Source: Phycisphaerae bacterium (GTDB lineage Bacteria; Planctomycetota; Phycisphaerae; UBA1845). Taken from it: a DNA stretch of 50,974 nt. This document shows, one piece after another, positions 39,192-47,855 of this stretch. How positions within the stretch are numbered: position 1 is the first letter of the stretch; each line of letters opens with the position of its first letter. The notes under the pieces are model-generated. The model saw only the letters and a list, made by a program, of their open reading frames with translations. It did not search any database and was not told the DNA's origin. The stretch lies in assembly GCA_029260235.1 (NCBI GenBank), contig JAJDDP010000055.1, forward strand, positions 1-50,974, given 5' to 3'. Both the position numbers and the translations under genes were made by a program.

Positions 39192-39713
39192 TCAATAATC
39201 TCGATAGAGCGGGTCAACAACCAGCGTGTGGATATTCCCATAACTGTATACAACCGCAGCGCCTACCAGAACGAGGAATTCTTGCTTGAAAAAATAGAGT
39301 GACGCAACAGCAATCAGGGAAAAATGGACCACCAGCACGTTGACTAGGACCTTGCGGCGGAGAAACGCTTGGGCATCGATGCGGCTGACCCAGTTAGAGT
39401 ACTTGAGCGATGCCGTGGCAAAAAAGAAGGCCAATACAAATAAATAGGTCAGGGGTGTCGAGGCTAGCAGTGGCATGCCCAGATAGAACCCGAGCAAGAA
39501 AATATTGAGAAGGGTGTCTGAGAGGCAGCGAATCCCGAAGTTGGCATCGGTATAGGACACCGAGAAATAGGTATTGATCAGCAGCCAGAGGTACGTGCTC
39601 AAGACCAGGGCGGTTTCGACGGTGGTTTCCAGGATGGTCAGAAACAGGATTCCGCTGTAGGCCGCCAGGATGATCACGCCCGCCAGCACGGGCTTATTGA
39701 GATGGAGCGTCAT
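39192..39713 (-). CDS. small multi-pass membrane protein paired with glycosyltransferase
   Basis: I start it at ATG 39713 (MTLHLNKPVLAGVIIL), which overlaps the end of the glycosyltransferase gene by 20 bases; the frame goes on to 39788 without a better site. The 173-residue protein is about four or five hydrophobic helices with few charges, ending in 'VYSYGNIHTLVVDPLYRDY'. No named family is recognised. The overlap and strand indicate co-translation with the glycosyltransferase, so it may be a membrane partner in making or moving a glycolipid. Composition is strongly membrane-like, which makes it unlikely to be a shadow frame. Confidence 0.6.
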   Translation of the reverse strand: MTLHLNKPVLAGVIILAAYSGILFLTILETTVETALVLSTYLWLLINTYFSVSYTDANFGIRCLSDTLLNIFLLGFYLGMPLLASTPLTYLFVLAFFFATASLKYSNWVSRIDAQAFLRRKVLVNVLVVHFSLIAVASLYFFKQEFLVLVGAAVVYSYGNIHTLVVDPLYRDY

Positions 39714-40449
39714 AGTGCTGGTTGTCCCAGTAGCCCATATCGGTGCGCATTTCCCCGTGCCTGGTCCGGTGCAGGAACATGCGCACATACATGATCCCCG
39801 TCTTGATGAATCCTCCGCGAATGAAACGGCGGGCGGAGACTTGGCAGGCAGTGGTCAAAACATCAAAACGCCCCTTGGCTGAGACCCGCTTGACGAAATT
39901 GGCATCCTCGTTGACGGTCAGGGCGACGTCGAATCCGCCGACTCGCTCAAAACACTCTCGACTGGTCAGCAACATGGCCCCGATGGCGTAGGGGTTGAAC
40001 CATCGCATGATCTGGTGGAAGGCGAACAGGCCTGAATAGTACAACTCAGCTGCGACACTCTTCTCGAACGGCCTGAATCGGCAGGTGGTGATGGCTGATT
40101 TCCGGCGGAGGTGCTTGCCTGCCACCTTGTGCAACCAGTGTGGATGGGGAATTCGCACGTCACTATCGAGGAAAAGGAGCAACCCGAACCGAGACTGCTC
40201 GACGGCGTAGTTTCTCTGATAGGAAACGTTGCGCTGCTCGACGGTGAACACGCGGATCTCAACGTCCGGATTGTTGTTCCGGGCCGCTACCTCTTTGACG
40301 GCCTGGACGGTGCGGTCGTCGGAATCCCCCTCAGCCACGACGATGTCCAACCGGACATTCCGCTGGGCGCAGAGGGACTCAAGCAGCTGGGGCAGGTAGT
40401 ACTCTTCATTCAGCGCTGGGATGGCCACTGAAATGTCAAATTTGGTCAT
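39694..40449 (-). CDS. family 2 glycosyltransferase
   Basis: The 251-residue protein has the GT-A nucleotide-sugar fold. It opens with 'ISVAIPALNEEYYLPQLLESL' (residues 6-26), then 'LDIVVAEGDSDDRTVQAV', the acceptor-side 'QRNVSYQRNYAVEQSRFGLLLFLDSDVRI' with the metal-binding DSD, and 'GGFDVALTVNEDANFVKRV', which holds the ED motif of the catalytic base. There is no long membrane tail; the partner gene overlapping its end is a small membrane protein. It probably adds a hexose to a lipid or polysaccharide on the cytoplasmic face. Sugar and acceptor are not predictable. Confidence 0.88.
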   Translation of the reverse strand: MTKFDISVAIPALNEEYYLPQLLESLCAQRNVRLDIVVAEGDSDDRTVQAVKEVAARNNNPDVEIRVFTVEQRNVSYQRNYAVEQSRFGLLLFLDSDVRIPHPHWLHKVAGKHLRRKSAITTCRFRPFEKSVAAELYYSGLFAFHQIMRWFNPYAIGAMLLTSRECFERVGGFDVALTVNEDANFVKRVSAKGRFDVLTTACQVSARRFIRGGFIKTGIMYVRMFLHRTRHGEMRTDMGYWDNQHYDAPSQ

Positions 40450-40635
40450 GAACCATTATCTCCGGCACAGCCTTCCGCGCGGGCCGTGCGGTGTCGGCGG
40501 ATTATGGCGGAGATGGCCAGGATTGCAACCATCTGTCACATCGGCGCGAGTCCATAGCCTCGATGCGCCTACAGGCAGGCCACCTGGCGAATTGGCTAAT
40601 CCGACACATTGACGAGAGCTCTTCCAGCTTGGAGC

Positions 40636-41550
40636 ATGATGGGCATGAAAATTGGAGACCGAGATTCCTTCTCCGTTTGGCCGCTGATAGTCGTTCTATG
40701 GTGCAGCCTGATTCTGGGCGATCCTGCCTGGGCAGATGAGCGGCCGCCGGTAACGCCCTGGGAGCCGATCGCTCGGATTGAACATCCGGACGTCGTGGAA
40801 TGTTCCGGGATCGCTGCCAGCAGACAATATGACGGCATTTTTTGGATACACAACGATTCTGGTAACGGGCCTTACATTTTTGCCGTCAAGCTGGACGGCA
40901 GTGTGGTCGCCAAGATTCGGATCGACGGGGCTTCATGCATCGATTGGGAGGACATTGCCACCGACGATGAAGGCCATCTCTACATTGCCGACATTGGCAA
41001 CAACCTTCAGGTGTTCCCTCAACGGACCATCTATCGGATCAAGGAGCCAAACCCGCTGGATCCGACCGTCGAGTCTGCCACGGTGACAGCCCGGTACAAG
41101 TACAAGTTTCCCGAGGATCGGTTTGACGCTGAAGGGTTGATCGCTCGCGACGGCTACCTTTGGCTGGTGTCTAAGCAGCGGGGTAGTACGGGAAGCCTCT
41201 ATCTGCTCGAGCGCAACAAAGGCACCAAATGGAAACCCAGCAAGCAAGCCCCGCTCAGAATCGTCGGAGCAACCGGCGCCGACGTTTCAAGAGACGGCAA
41301 ACTCCTGGCTGTGTGCAATGGTCGGGTTCTGCAGGTTTATGTGCTGGACGAAGCAGGCCTACCGCAGCAAGGGGTCGAGCCTCTCGCGGTGCGCTTCCCG
41401 AATTGCGCCGCTGAAGCCGTCTGCTTCACTGGAGAGGATCTGATCCTAGTCACCGAGCCCGGCGCGATCTACCGGGTCACCATGGATCAGTTGAAAGCAG
41501 GCACGCGCTTCTCCAAGCCAAGAACAGCCACACCGCCCGCCCAGCCTTAG
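40636..41550 (+). CDS. exported beta-propeller-like protein
   Basis: I place the start within the ATG cluster 40636-40647; ATG 40645 has GGAG ten bases upstream and is equally likely. The leader is 'FSVWPLIVVLWCSLILGDPAWADE'. The mature part reads as repeated four-strand blades: 'GIFWIHNDSGNGPYIFAVKLDGSVVAKIRI', 'WEDIATDDEGHLYIADIGNN', 'DAEGLIARDGYLWLVSKQ', 'GADVSRDGKLLAVCN' and 'AEAVCFTGEDLILVTEPGAIYRV'. This is the look of an esterase-like, SMP-30-like or NHL-like six-bladed propeller. Key acids of the kind that bind calcium in such folds are present (WEDIA, DAEGL). No partner gene is nearby. The fold is likely; the activity is unknown. Confidence 0.65.
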   Translation: MMGMKIGDRDSFSVWPLIVVLWCSLILGDPAWADERPPVTPWEPIARIEHPDVVECSGIAASRQYDGIFWIHNDSGNGPYIFAVKLDGSVVAKIRIDGASCIDWEDIATDDEGHLYIADIGNNLQVFPQRTIYRIKEPNPLDPTVESATVTARYKYKFPEDRFDAEGLIARDGYLWLVSKQRGSTGSLYLLERNKGTKWKPSKQAPLRIVGATGADVSRDGKLLAVCNGRVLQVYVLDEAGLPQQGVEPLAVRFPNCAAEAVCFTGEDLILVTEPGAIYRVTMDQLKAGTRFSKPRTATPPAQP

Positions 41551-42080
41551 GGCAATGGAACACCGGCAAGAGATTGCTGCTCCCACGCGACAAAAGTTGC
41601 GGGCTGGTGTTTGCATGCCGCCATTCAGCCGAACACGCCTTCGTCGTTCCCGCCTGCGCGGACAGTCAGTGGATGAAGCTTGCTTGGTCTCGCGCCAAGC
41701 CTCCCATGATTCGGTCGCTTGGGGCCTTTGGCCAACCAATGCTAGGCTAGCCCCTGATCCACATCATCACAGACCTGCACCAGCCGCTGCTCAAAATCAG
41801 ATTCACACGCCAGCCCCCGCTCGGCCAGAACGAGATTCCAAGCCTCATTGTATGGGAGGGAAGTGGCGACCGGATGTTGGCCGCTCGGGTAGCCTCGCAA
41901 TTGATCGTATTCGTTGGCGTCCTTGGGTGGGGCATGGCTGGCGTTCACACATCTGAAGACTTTGGGTTTGACCTTGCGGGCGCGTTGTGGCCAGAAGCAC
42001 TCCTGACACAGAAGTGGCACCCTTTGCACGGCTCAATCTGTCACTCGATAAGAGACGGATGACGAGCAGGTGCGTGTACC
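41551..42080. other. 530-bp region without a firm gene
   Basis: It lies between the propeller gene (plus) and the hemerythrin gene (minus), whose ends converge here. One minus-strand frame (listed separately) looks partly protein-like; other frames look random. I see no clear terminator, repeat or mobile element remnant. Confidence 0.4.
41742..42029 (-). CDS. tentative small protein, unknown
   Basis: A 95-residue frame from GTG 42029 to TAG. Its C-terminal half (SLPYNEAWNLVLAERGLACESDFEQRLVQVCDD) has a protein-like, amphipathic helical pattern. The N-terminal half is less convincing, and an in-frame stop two codons before the start removes a possible extension; there is no ribosome site. It could be a small gene, the eroded end of a larger one, or chance. 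No family is recognised. Confidence 0.3.
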   Translation of the reverse strand: MQRVPLLCQECFWPQRARKVKPKVFRCVNASHAPPKDANEYDQLRGYPSGQHPVATSLPYNEAWNLVLAERGLACESDFEQRLVQVCDDVDQGLA

Positions 42081-42659
42081 CTATGCGTCGCCCCACTTGG
42101 ATTCAAGATCGTCGGCGATGGCGGCAAGCTCCTCTTTTTGTTTTCCGCCGAATGCGCGGCAGCCGACTTCGCAGAATTGACTGCACAGCTTATTCTGGTC
42201 GTCTTGGGTCATCATTTGGTCGCCCATAGAAAAGAGGATGTTGTCCTCCTTCTGGATGTGCTGGCGCAGCAGGGAAATGTAGTGATGAGCCTCTGCACAG
42301 AAACGCTCTTGGGCAGCTTGGCCATCGTTAGACACTCCCTCTAGGGCCTCACCCATTTCCTTGACGTGCCCTCGGGCGACGGTGTGCTCGTAGAGCATGA
42401 CCCCGATGGGGCCGCCTTCTCGGGGAATGCCGCGCGATTCCAAAACGGGGAAAAGCAGGTCTTCTTCTTTGGCATGATGACAGGCGTCGGCGAACAACTG
42501 GAAGAAGGATACGCATTGAGCGAAGGCATCGCTCTCAAATCCCTGCCCAGCCTCGGCCCGGCCTACAAGCCTTTCTAAAATGTTGATCACGCGGAGGATT
42601 ACCTGATGTTCATCGCGGAGCACCGTTGACGGCCTGCTGTTTTCTTGAGACTCATTCAT
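42081..42659 (-). CDS. hemerythrin-like HHE domain protein
   Basis: This 192-residue cytoplasmic protein has the diiron-binding pattern of bacterial hemerythrins: His18 in 'RDEHQV', His62 and Glu66 in 'HHAKEED', His92 and His98 in 'EHTVARGH', and His126, His134 and Glu138 in 'HHYISLLRQHIQKE'. The four-helix bundle would bind O2 or NO, or store iron. A cysteine-containing tail (NKLCSQFCEVGCRAF) follows. It is the last gene of the minus-strand nap cluster, 25 bp after the third ferredoxin. A link to NO or oxygen sensing during nitrate respiration is inferred from that position. Confidence 0.85.
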   Translation of the reverse strand: MNESQENSRPSTVLRDEHQVILRVINILERLVGRAEAGQGFESDAFAQCVSFFQLFADACHHAKEEDLLFPVLESRGIPREGGPIGVMLYEHTVARGHVKEMGEALEGVSNDGQAAQERFCAEAHHYISLLRQHIQKEDNILFSMGDQMMTQDDQNKLCSQFCEVGCRAFGGKQKEELAAIADDLESKWGDA

Positions 42660-42683
42660 GCATCGATTCCTTAAGGGTTCAAG

Positions 42684-43280
42684 TCAAACATCCGTGCGCG
42701 GCGAAATGACGATCGCATCGGCTGGGCAAAGGTAAGCACAGACGCCACAACCCACGCATCCATCTTCGATAGACGGCAATCCGTTCGGATCAAACGCGAT
42801 GGCGCTCTGGCCCAACGGGCAACGCTTCACACAATAGTTGCAGCGCTGCCCTTGGCTGACGTAGCATGCGTTGAGATCAATCAGCGCAGTCCCTATCGAG
42901 ACCTGGGCCACCGGCAGCATAACCAAGGCGCCGTCCGGACAGGCGGGGATGCAGGGCGTGTCCTGGCACAAGTAGCAAGGCGATTCGGTCGGAATAATGG
43001 CTGGCGTACCGGCAGCGGGGCCAAACTCAGGCCCTAGACGGCGGATTGAATCGTAAGGGCAGGCCTCTGCACAATCGGTACATCGCGTGCACTTTTCGAG
43101 AAAGTCAGGCTCCGCCAACGCTCCCGGCGGTCGAAGCCACGGGCGCAAACTGGGTGCTTGCTCGGGAGGGCTGGGCTTGGCCTTGGTAGACGAAGCGCTT
43201 GCGCCGCTCTTGCCCGGTAAGAGGTTAGAAGCTAAGACTCGCCCAAAGTGGGTGAAGAATTTTCGTCGATTCAGTTCCAA
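42684..43280 (-). CDS. NapG/NapF-like four-cluster ferredoxin (third in cluster)
   Basis: I favour a TTG start at 43280 (LELNRRKFFTHFGRV), which has GAGGA five bases upstream. The longer frame to 43349 would overlap the previous gene and add an odd 23 residues. This gives 198 residues. A basic 'NRRKFF' near the start recalls a short Tat-like signal without a long hydrophobic core. Four ferredoxin-type clusters follow: 'CTRCTDCAEACP', 'CYLCQDTPCIPACP', 'CNYCVKRCPLG' and 'CVGCGVCAYLCP'. It should pass electrons between the membrane polyferredoxins and NapA or accept them in assembly, as NapF/NapG do. The start is the weak point; the family is clear. Confidence 0.8.
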   Translation of the reverse strand: MELNRRKFFTHFGRVLASNLLPGKSGASASSTKAKPSPPEQAPSLRPWLRPPGALAEPDFLEKCTRCTDCAEACPYDSIRRLGPEFGPAAGTPAIIPTESPCYLCQDTPCIPACPDGALVMLPVAQVSIGTALIDLNACYVSQGQRCNYCVKRCPLGQSAIAFDPNGLPSIEDGCVGCGVCAYLCPADAIVISPRTDV

Positions 43281-43303
43281 GACGTTCCTCGCTGCAACCA
43301 ATG

Positions 43304-45556
43304 CTACATGGCTGAGGTGCGCATTTCCATGGGCTGCTTGAGCAACCATAGGCTAAACACGCTGAAACATATCATGCCCACCAGCATCGGCAGTTGACTG
43401 CGAAAGGCAGCCTTGCTGGATCCGAACAGACGGAGTGAAGTCTGCTGGGCAACCCACAGGCTGTAGACGTGGCCTACGAGCACCAAGAACACCTGCACGA
43501 TCCACAGTTTATCCAATGAGATCAGCGGCGGGATGGTCCATTGAGCAGTGCCAAATAAATTCCATCCCCAGCCAAAGGGGTCGGAAATCATGGCGGCTAC
43601 CTTCGGACCTTCCATCAACAGGTGCTCCATGTTGTGGGCGATGTGATAGAACAGCGCAATGGGCAGGAGGGCGTAGGCATAGCGGATGAAGTAGTCGCGG
43701 TAGGTAAGCGGCCTGGAAGCGTCGCGCTTGCCCAACTGTTGCGAGATGGCCACCAGCACAGCGTAAATAGCAATCGGGGCAAGCATCAGCAAGGTCATGC
43801 CCACGCTAAAGCCGATCACCCTTCCGACGCCGGCCAAGCCACGGATCCCATCGATCAGTTGCGCCCAGGCGGGCGTCATGGTTAAGCCGTGGAATCCGGT
43901 TATCGCCAGCATCAAGAGAGCCAGGTAGGCTTCGTCGGCGCGGGGCTTGCCTTCGGAGGCTAGGTCTGCGCCCCAGGGACGCAGGTTGACTGTCAAGTTG
44001 TCGTGCGGACAGGCTTGAATGCACTCCATGCATTGGATGCAATAGGTGTTGGCAGTTAGCCCGCCGGGATACAAATAGGTCGGGCATCCGTAAGCGGTTT
44101 CGCTGCCTTTGACGCATTCCTTGGTTCGACAGGAAGTGCATACGCCCTTGTCTCGCGAACGAACCTCTGTGCTGGCAAACAAGGCATACAGGCCGCTGAC
44201 CCGCCCCACTAGGCAGCCATATCGGCAAAAACTTTTCTTGTCGAAGAGCAGAGCAGCGCCGACCGCCATGGCTACCATAGCTAAAGCGAGGTAGGCGGTG
44301 ATCAGCGGCTTCATGGTCACGCCAAAACCCAGTTCGATCCAGGTTAGCCCGACGAACATGATCGTGGCGATTAGGATGTTGCGCACGACGCCGGGCCATT
44401 TCTTCTTGAGGCTGATGCCGTCGTCCACCTTCTTCCAGAAGGAGAGCTTCTCGGTCCAGCCGGCGATGGCATCCCACGGGCAGACGTAACACCACGCTTT
44501 GCCGGCGAACATGATCAGGATGATCAGCATGCCCCACCAGACCGTCCAGGTGAGGATAGGGGCGATATTCAGGGCTGGGTTCTGATTGCCGAACAACCCA
44601 GCCACAACGATCATCACGAACAGAATGGTCACCACGGCTTGGCATGCGAAGCGAAACGGCCTGGACAACACTGCCCAGCGAAACCAACCCAACGACATCA
44701 GGTCGAATCGGTCGGCAGTAGCAGCTGATCCGCGGGCTGGGTGAACGGCCGCGGCGGAGGACCAGTTCAACACCGGCAAGGAAATGGTGGCTGATCCGCC
44801 CGAGGATTGCCGGAACAAAACACCGCTAGCCAATCGTTCGCCTTCACCACGAACAGCATCCCGGCTGAATTGCCGGTCAGCAGGCTTCGATGGTGTCGAC
44901 GCCTTTTGAGCCGAAGCAGCCTTTCGGCTCAGCCAATCGAACAGGCCGAAACTGACCACCATGACCAGGGCGATGGAGGCGTAGTAAAGCCAACCCGGAA
45001 TCCCCCACATGGTGTGCATGAAGTAGGAGGCTGGGTCTGCCTTAAAGGCTGCCCGGTGCTCGATGCTGCACATGGCGTAGGTCTTGCCGAGGTAGGTAGC
45101 AGGTACGGACTCGGCTGGGTTGACGCGCTCATCGCAAACAAGGCATCGGGCTGCGATAAAGTGCTCGGGATCGGATTCAAACCGCTCGCGGCAACGCACC
45201 GCACAGAAGTGATAAGTCTTACCCTCGCGCTCGGTGCGGAAACCCCAGGCTGCATTGACTTCCATGTTGCAGACGACGTCGATCAGTCGACCATCTTGTG
45301 ACGACTCGTCATCGGCCAAGGATCCTGCCAGTACCTTGTCGCGGCAGCCAGGGTTGCAGAAATAGTGGACCACGCCGTTGACTGTGGCTTCGATGGCGTC
45401 GTCCGGATCGATCTCCATTCCACAGGGAGGACAAATCGTAGATACAGGCGTTTCCAACACCACGATCGGCGCGGCGCTGGGCAGATTTGTAGCTATGACC
45501 AGGGCAACGACTGCGCCGCCAACGACGTACGGGAAGAAGAGTTTGATCCGGTCCAT
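43304..45556 (-). CDS. NapH-like membrane polyferredoxin with three YHS/TRASH-like modules
   Basis: The 750-residue product starts at ATG 45556, two bases after the previous stop. After a membrane anchor (1-30) come three metal-binding Cys modules of YHS/TRASH type: about 41-80 (Cys42, Cys45, Cys67, Cys71), about 92-133 (Cys96, Cys118, Cys122), and about 137-180 (Cys138, Cys141, Cys163). A membrane helix follows. The NapH/NosR-like polyferredoxin comes next, with several helices and the Cys motifs 'CYVCPWDAIAGW', 'CRYGCLVGRV', 'CTSCRTKECVKGS' and 'CIQCMECIQACP'. More helices end the chain. NosR-type FMN domains are absent. It should move quinol electrons to the periplasmic side; the YHS modules may bind copper or another metal, which is inference. 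Confidence 0.82.
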   Translation of the reverse strand: MDRIKLFFPYVVGGAVVALVIATNLPSAAPIVVLETPVSTICPPCGMEIDPDDAIEATVNGVVHYFCNPGCRDKVLAGSLADDESSQDGRLIDVVCNMEVNAAWGFRTEREGKTYHFCAVRCRERFESDPEHFIAARCLVCDERVNPAESVPATYLGKTYAMCSIEHRAAFKADPASYFMHTMWGIPGWLYYASIALVMVVSFGLFDWLSRKAASAQKASTPSKPADRQFSRDAVRGEGERLASGVLFRQSSGGSATISLPVLNWSSAAAVHPARGSAATADRFDLMSLGWFRWAVLSRPFRFACQAVVTILFVMIVVAGLFGNQNPALNIAPILTWTVWWGMLIILIMFAGKAWCYVCPWDAIAGWTEKLSFWKKVDDGISLKKKWPGVVRNILIATIMFVGLTWIELGFGVTMKPLITAYLALAMVAMAVGAALLFDKKSFCRYGCLVGRVSGLYALFASTEVRSRDKGVCTSCRTKECVKGSETAYGCPTYLYPGGLTANTYCIQCMECIQACPHDNLTVNLRPWGADLASEGKPRADEAYLALLMLAITGFHGLTMTPAWAQLIDGIRGLAGVGRVIGFSVGMTLLMLAPIAIYAVLVAISQQLGKRDASRPLTYRDYFIRYAYALLPIALFYHIAHNMEHLLMEGPKVAAMISDPFGWGWNLFGTAQWTIPPLISLDKLWIVQVFLVLVGHVYSLWVAQQTSLRLFGSSKAAFRSQLPMLVGMICFSVFSLWLLKQPMEMRTSAM

Positions 45557-45558
45557 GT

Positions 45559-47112
45559 TCACCCAATCACCACCAATTCTTGCTGACCGCCACTGCTGCT
45601 CTGCGCTGCGAGCTTGCGGCGTTGGTATTTCTTCTGGACGGCCCGCACCACCACGAAGCAGAAGAGCAGCGTTGACACGCCGGCCACGACGATGGATGCG
45701 GTGGCTGTCGGTTCTCCGGCGTTCAGCAGGAAAGGAATAACCTCTTGCTTGCCTTCAACCACGAGGGTCAACTCGACAATGTACTCCGCGTCCACTGGGA
45801 ATGTGCATTGCAGTTTGTGTTCGTTATCAAATGAAGCCCGCTCGGTGGTGGGAAGGATGACCACGTTGTCGCCGAAGGTGCTTGTTTGCAGAACGCAAAT
45901 CTTGACCCGATCGGTGAAGACTTTTCCGGTGTTGCGGTTCTTGATGTAGAAGGCGAGATTGGCTGGTTCGCCGGGCGTGGGGGTACCTGGATAGGAAGTC
46001 AGCAACACGTCGTAGGGGCCTGTCGTGGCCGGATATTCGAGAGTAGGCCGTTGCGGGTAGTTCTCTTTGTAGGAATAGTGCGGCAAACCCAAAACATGAT
46101 GCCCGCTCACCGGCGTCGCCCAGAGCAACCAGAAAGCCAAGGTGAGCATCGCTGCGGCAGGTCTGTTGCTGGTCTTTGAGTTGTGCTGGGGCTGGCCGGT
46201 ATTCTTCGAGGTCGGTAAGCCAATGGTGAAGACCAACGCAGCTGGATCGCAGTGCCTCAAGCAGACACCACAGTTGTCGCATTCTATCGAGCCGGATTGG
46301 GTGATGGGATTGATGCCGGCTTCGCAGACCGGGATGCACGCTTGGCAGCCGGTGCAGGAACTGGATTTGAGTTTGACGCGGAGGAGCCTCTTCTTGCCCA
46401 ACAGACCATACAACGCGCCGCCGGGGCACATGGTCTGGCACCACCAGCGAGGCGAAATCAGAATCTCGACGAGAAGCATAGTTCCAAGCACGACGAGCAT
46501 TCCGGTCAAGGCAGTTCCAAACACCCAGGCATGCAAAGCCCGAGAGATGACTGCCGGTGGATAGATCAAGGCGAAGAGGGGCAAGGAAAACATGGCTGTT
46601 ATTCCAAGCCCGACGAACAAGAAGATGTACTTGTTCTTGTGCGAAAACTTGACTTCTGCCGGTGGAATCTCGGCAAACTTCAGCAAGGGCCTAATCTTGC
46701 CCGCCAGCTCGAACAGTAGGTAACCAGGGCATATCCAGCTGCAGAAGACCTTGCCGAGAATCAGCGTCAGAATGACCGGAACCAGCACCGAGAGCCATAA
46801 AGGCCAGTGGATGCTCTTAGAAGCAGCGAGCATTTCGACGGCGGCTAGGGGATCGGCGATGTCGTAGCCCGCCAAGCGCATCGACCAGACTGTCCCTTTG
46901 TTGGCGTCGAGAAATGCCTCGGGATGCTCCAGCTCGTCGAGGTAGGGATGAATCGCCTGGGTGATGACCTCTCCGCGCATGCCAGCCATCAACTGTTCGT
47001 CGTCGACCACGCGTGCCGCCCGATAGTGGGCGTACAAACACAACCACGGAATGACCACGATCAGCAAGATCACCGAGATTTGAATCATACGTCTTGCGAT
47101 TTGGAGCATCAT
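45559..47112 (-). CDS. NapH-like membrane polyferredoxin with periplasmic C-terminal domain
   Basis: ATG 47112 is chosen because it overlaps the preceding stop as ATGA and has GGAGG seven bases upstream; an earlier ATG at 47118 has no spacing. The 517-residue product has about four N-terminal helices, with 'GKVFCSWICPGYLLFELAGK' and 'WWCQTMCPGGALYGLLGKK'. Two ferredoxin clusters follow: 'CTGCQACIPVCEAGI' and 'CDNCGVCLRHCDP'. After another helix comes a beta-rich periplasmic domain (about 340-470: PGEPANLAFYIKNRNTGK..., AEYIVELTLVVEG) of FixH/YtkA-like look, then a final helix (ASIVVAGVSTLLFCFVVVRAV). The role is electron transfer from quinol to the ferredoxins of the nitrate reductase. Confidence 0.8.
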   Translation of the reverse strand: MMLQIARRMIQISVILLIVVIPWLCLYAHYRAARVVDDEQLMAGMRGEVITQAIHPYLDELEHPEAFLDANKGTVWSMRLAGYDIADPLAAVEMLAASKSIHWPLWLSVLVPVILTLILGKVFCSWICPGYLLFELAGKIRPLLKFAEIPPAEVKFSHKNKYIFLFVGLGITAMFSLPLFALIYPPAVISRALHAWVFGTALTGMLVVLGTMLLVEILISPRWWCQTMCPGGALYGLLGKKRLLRVKLKSSSCTGCQACIPVCEAGINPITQSGSIECDNCGVCLRHCDPAALVFTIGLPTSKNTGQPQHNSKTSNRPAAAMLTLAFWLLWATPVSGHHVLGLPHYSYKENYPQRPTLEYPATTGPYDVLLTSYPGTPTPGEPANLAFYIKNRNTGKVFTDRVKICVLQTSTFGDNVVILPTTERASFDNEHKLQCTFPVDAEYIVELTLVVEGKQEVIPFLLNAGEPTATASIVVAGVSTLLFCFVVVRAVQKKYQRRKLAAQSSSGGQQELVVIG

Positions 47113-47855
47113 GCCCATACCTCCGTTTGATTCGCGGAGAGGGGGGATGCCCCGGCCAGCCTTCGCGTTCGCACAACCTTGATAGCGGGTTCTCCTCTAA
47201 CCACCGTCCGGCAGATGTGTTCACACATTCCACAACCAACACATTGGTCCGGAAAAATGACGGGCGATAGAAAGGCCCCTGGCTCCAACTTGATAGCCCC
47301 GTTGCGCAACGGGCAAAACATGTAGCACTCGCCGCACGGCCCTCGTCGCTCAGCCAGCGCTTCGACCTCGGTGGGTTCTCGCCCCAAATCCATCAGCAGG
47401 CTTTGCTGGTGCCGCAGATGCTTGGCTTTGAAAGACAGGCAGAGGTCTTCGTTGAGTTCAACCGTACCCATATCAGCCTCAGCCATCTCGCTTAGTGGCT
47501 TGAGCGCACCGGTGGGACATGCAGGACCACAATCGAGGCAAAGATCACAGGCTGCCTTGGCTGGGTCAACGTAGGGCGTGTGGAACAAACTGCCGTCCTT
47601 CTCGGTATAGAATTGGATTGCCCCAGCCGCACACGCATCCTGGCAGCGGTAACAACGAATACAGGCCGCTAAGAATTCGGGCTCGGGCAGTGCTCCGGGA
47701 GGACGAAGCAAGCGGACCAGCTTTTGGTAAGGCGTCTTGATGACCGGGAAGGAGGCTAACCTTGTCCTTTGCAAGAAATGAACTAGGCCGCCAGCGACCG
47801 CCAACCCCACGCCCGTTGCCAGGGTACGCATCAGCTCTCGCCGTGAGGGTTTCAT
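47109..47855 (-). CDS. NapG/MauM-like ferredoxin, Tat-type leader
   Basis: ATG 47855 overlaps the preceding stop (ATGA), which sets the start; the 5' extension to 47933 is out of pattern. The 248-residue protein begins 'MKPSRRELMRTLATGVGLAVAGG', a Tat-like leader with SRRELM. Ferredoxin clusters follow: 'CIRCYRCQDACAAG', 'CDLCLDCGPACPTG', 'CGECYMFCPLRNG' and 'CVGCGMCEHICRT'. NapG sits on the periplasmic face and passes electrons toward NapA via NapC or NapH. It lies between the Tat ferredoxin upstream and the NapH-like gene, with coupling overlaps on both sides, so the three are translated together. Confidence 0.85.
   Translation of the reverse strand: MKPSRRELMRTLATGVGLAVAGGLVHFLQRTRLASFPVIKTPYQKLVRLLRPPGALPEPEFLAACIRCYRCQDACAAGAIQFYTEKDGSLFHTPYVDPAKAACDLCLDCGPACPTGALKPLSEMAEADMGTVELNEDLCLSFKAKHLRHQQSLLMDLGREPTEVEALAERRGPCGECYMFCPLRNGAIKLEPGAFLSPVIFPDQCVGCGMCEHICRTVVRGEPAIKVVRTRRLAGASPLSANQTEVWA

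Noticed and set aside
41555..41956. 133-residue plus-strand open frame after the propeller gene
   Set aside because: Arg/Pro/His-rich random-looking sequence, no ribosome site and no domain.
43304..45556. NosR assignment for the large polyferredoxin
   Set aside because: It lacks the N-terminal FMN-binding domain of NosR, and no nos genes are near. The napA context supports a NapH-like role.
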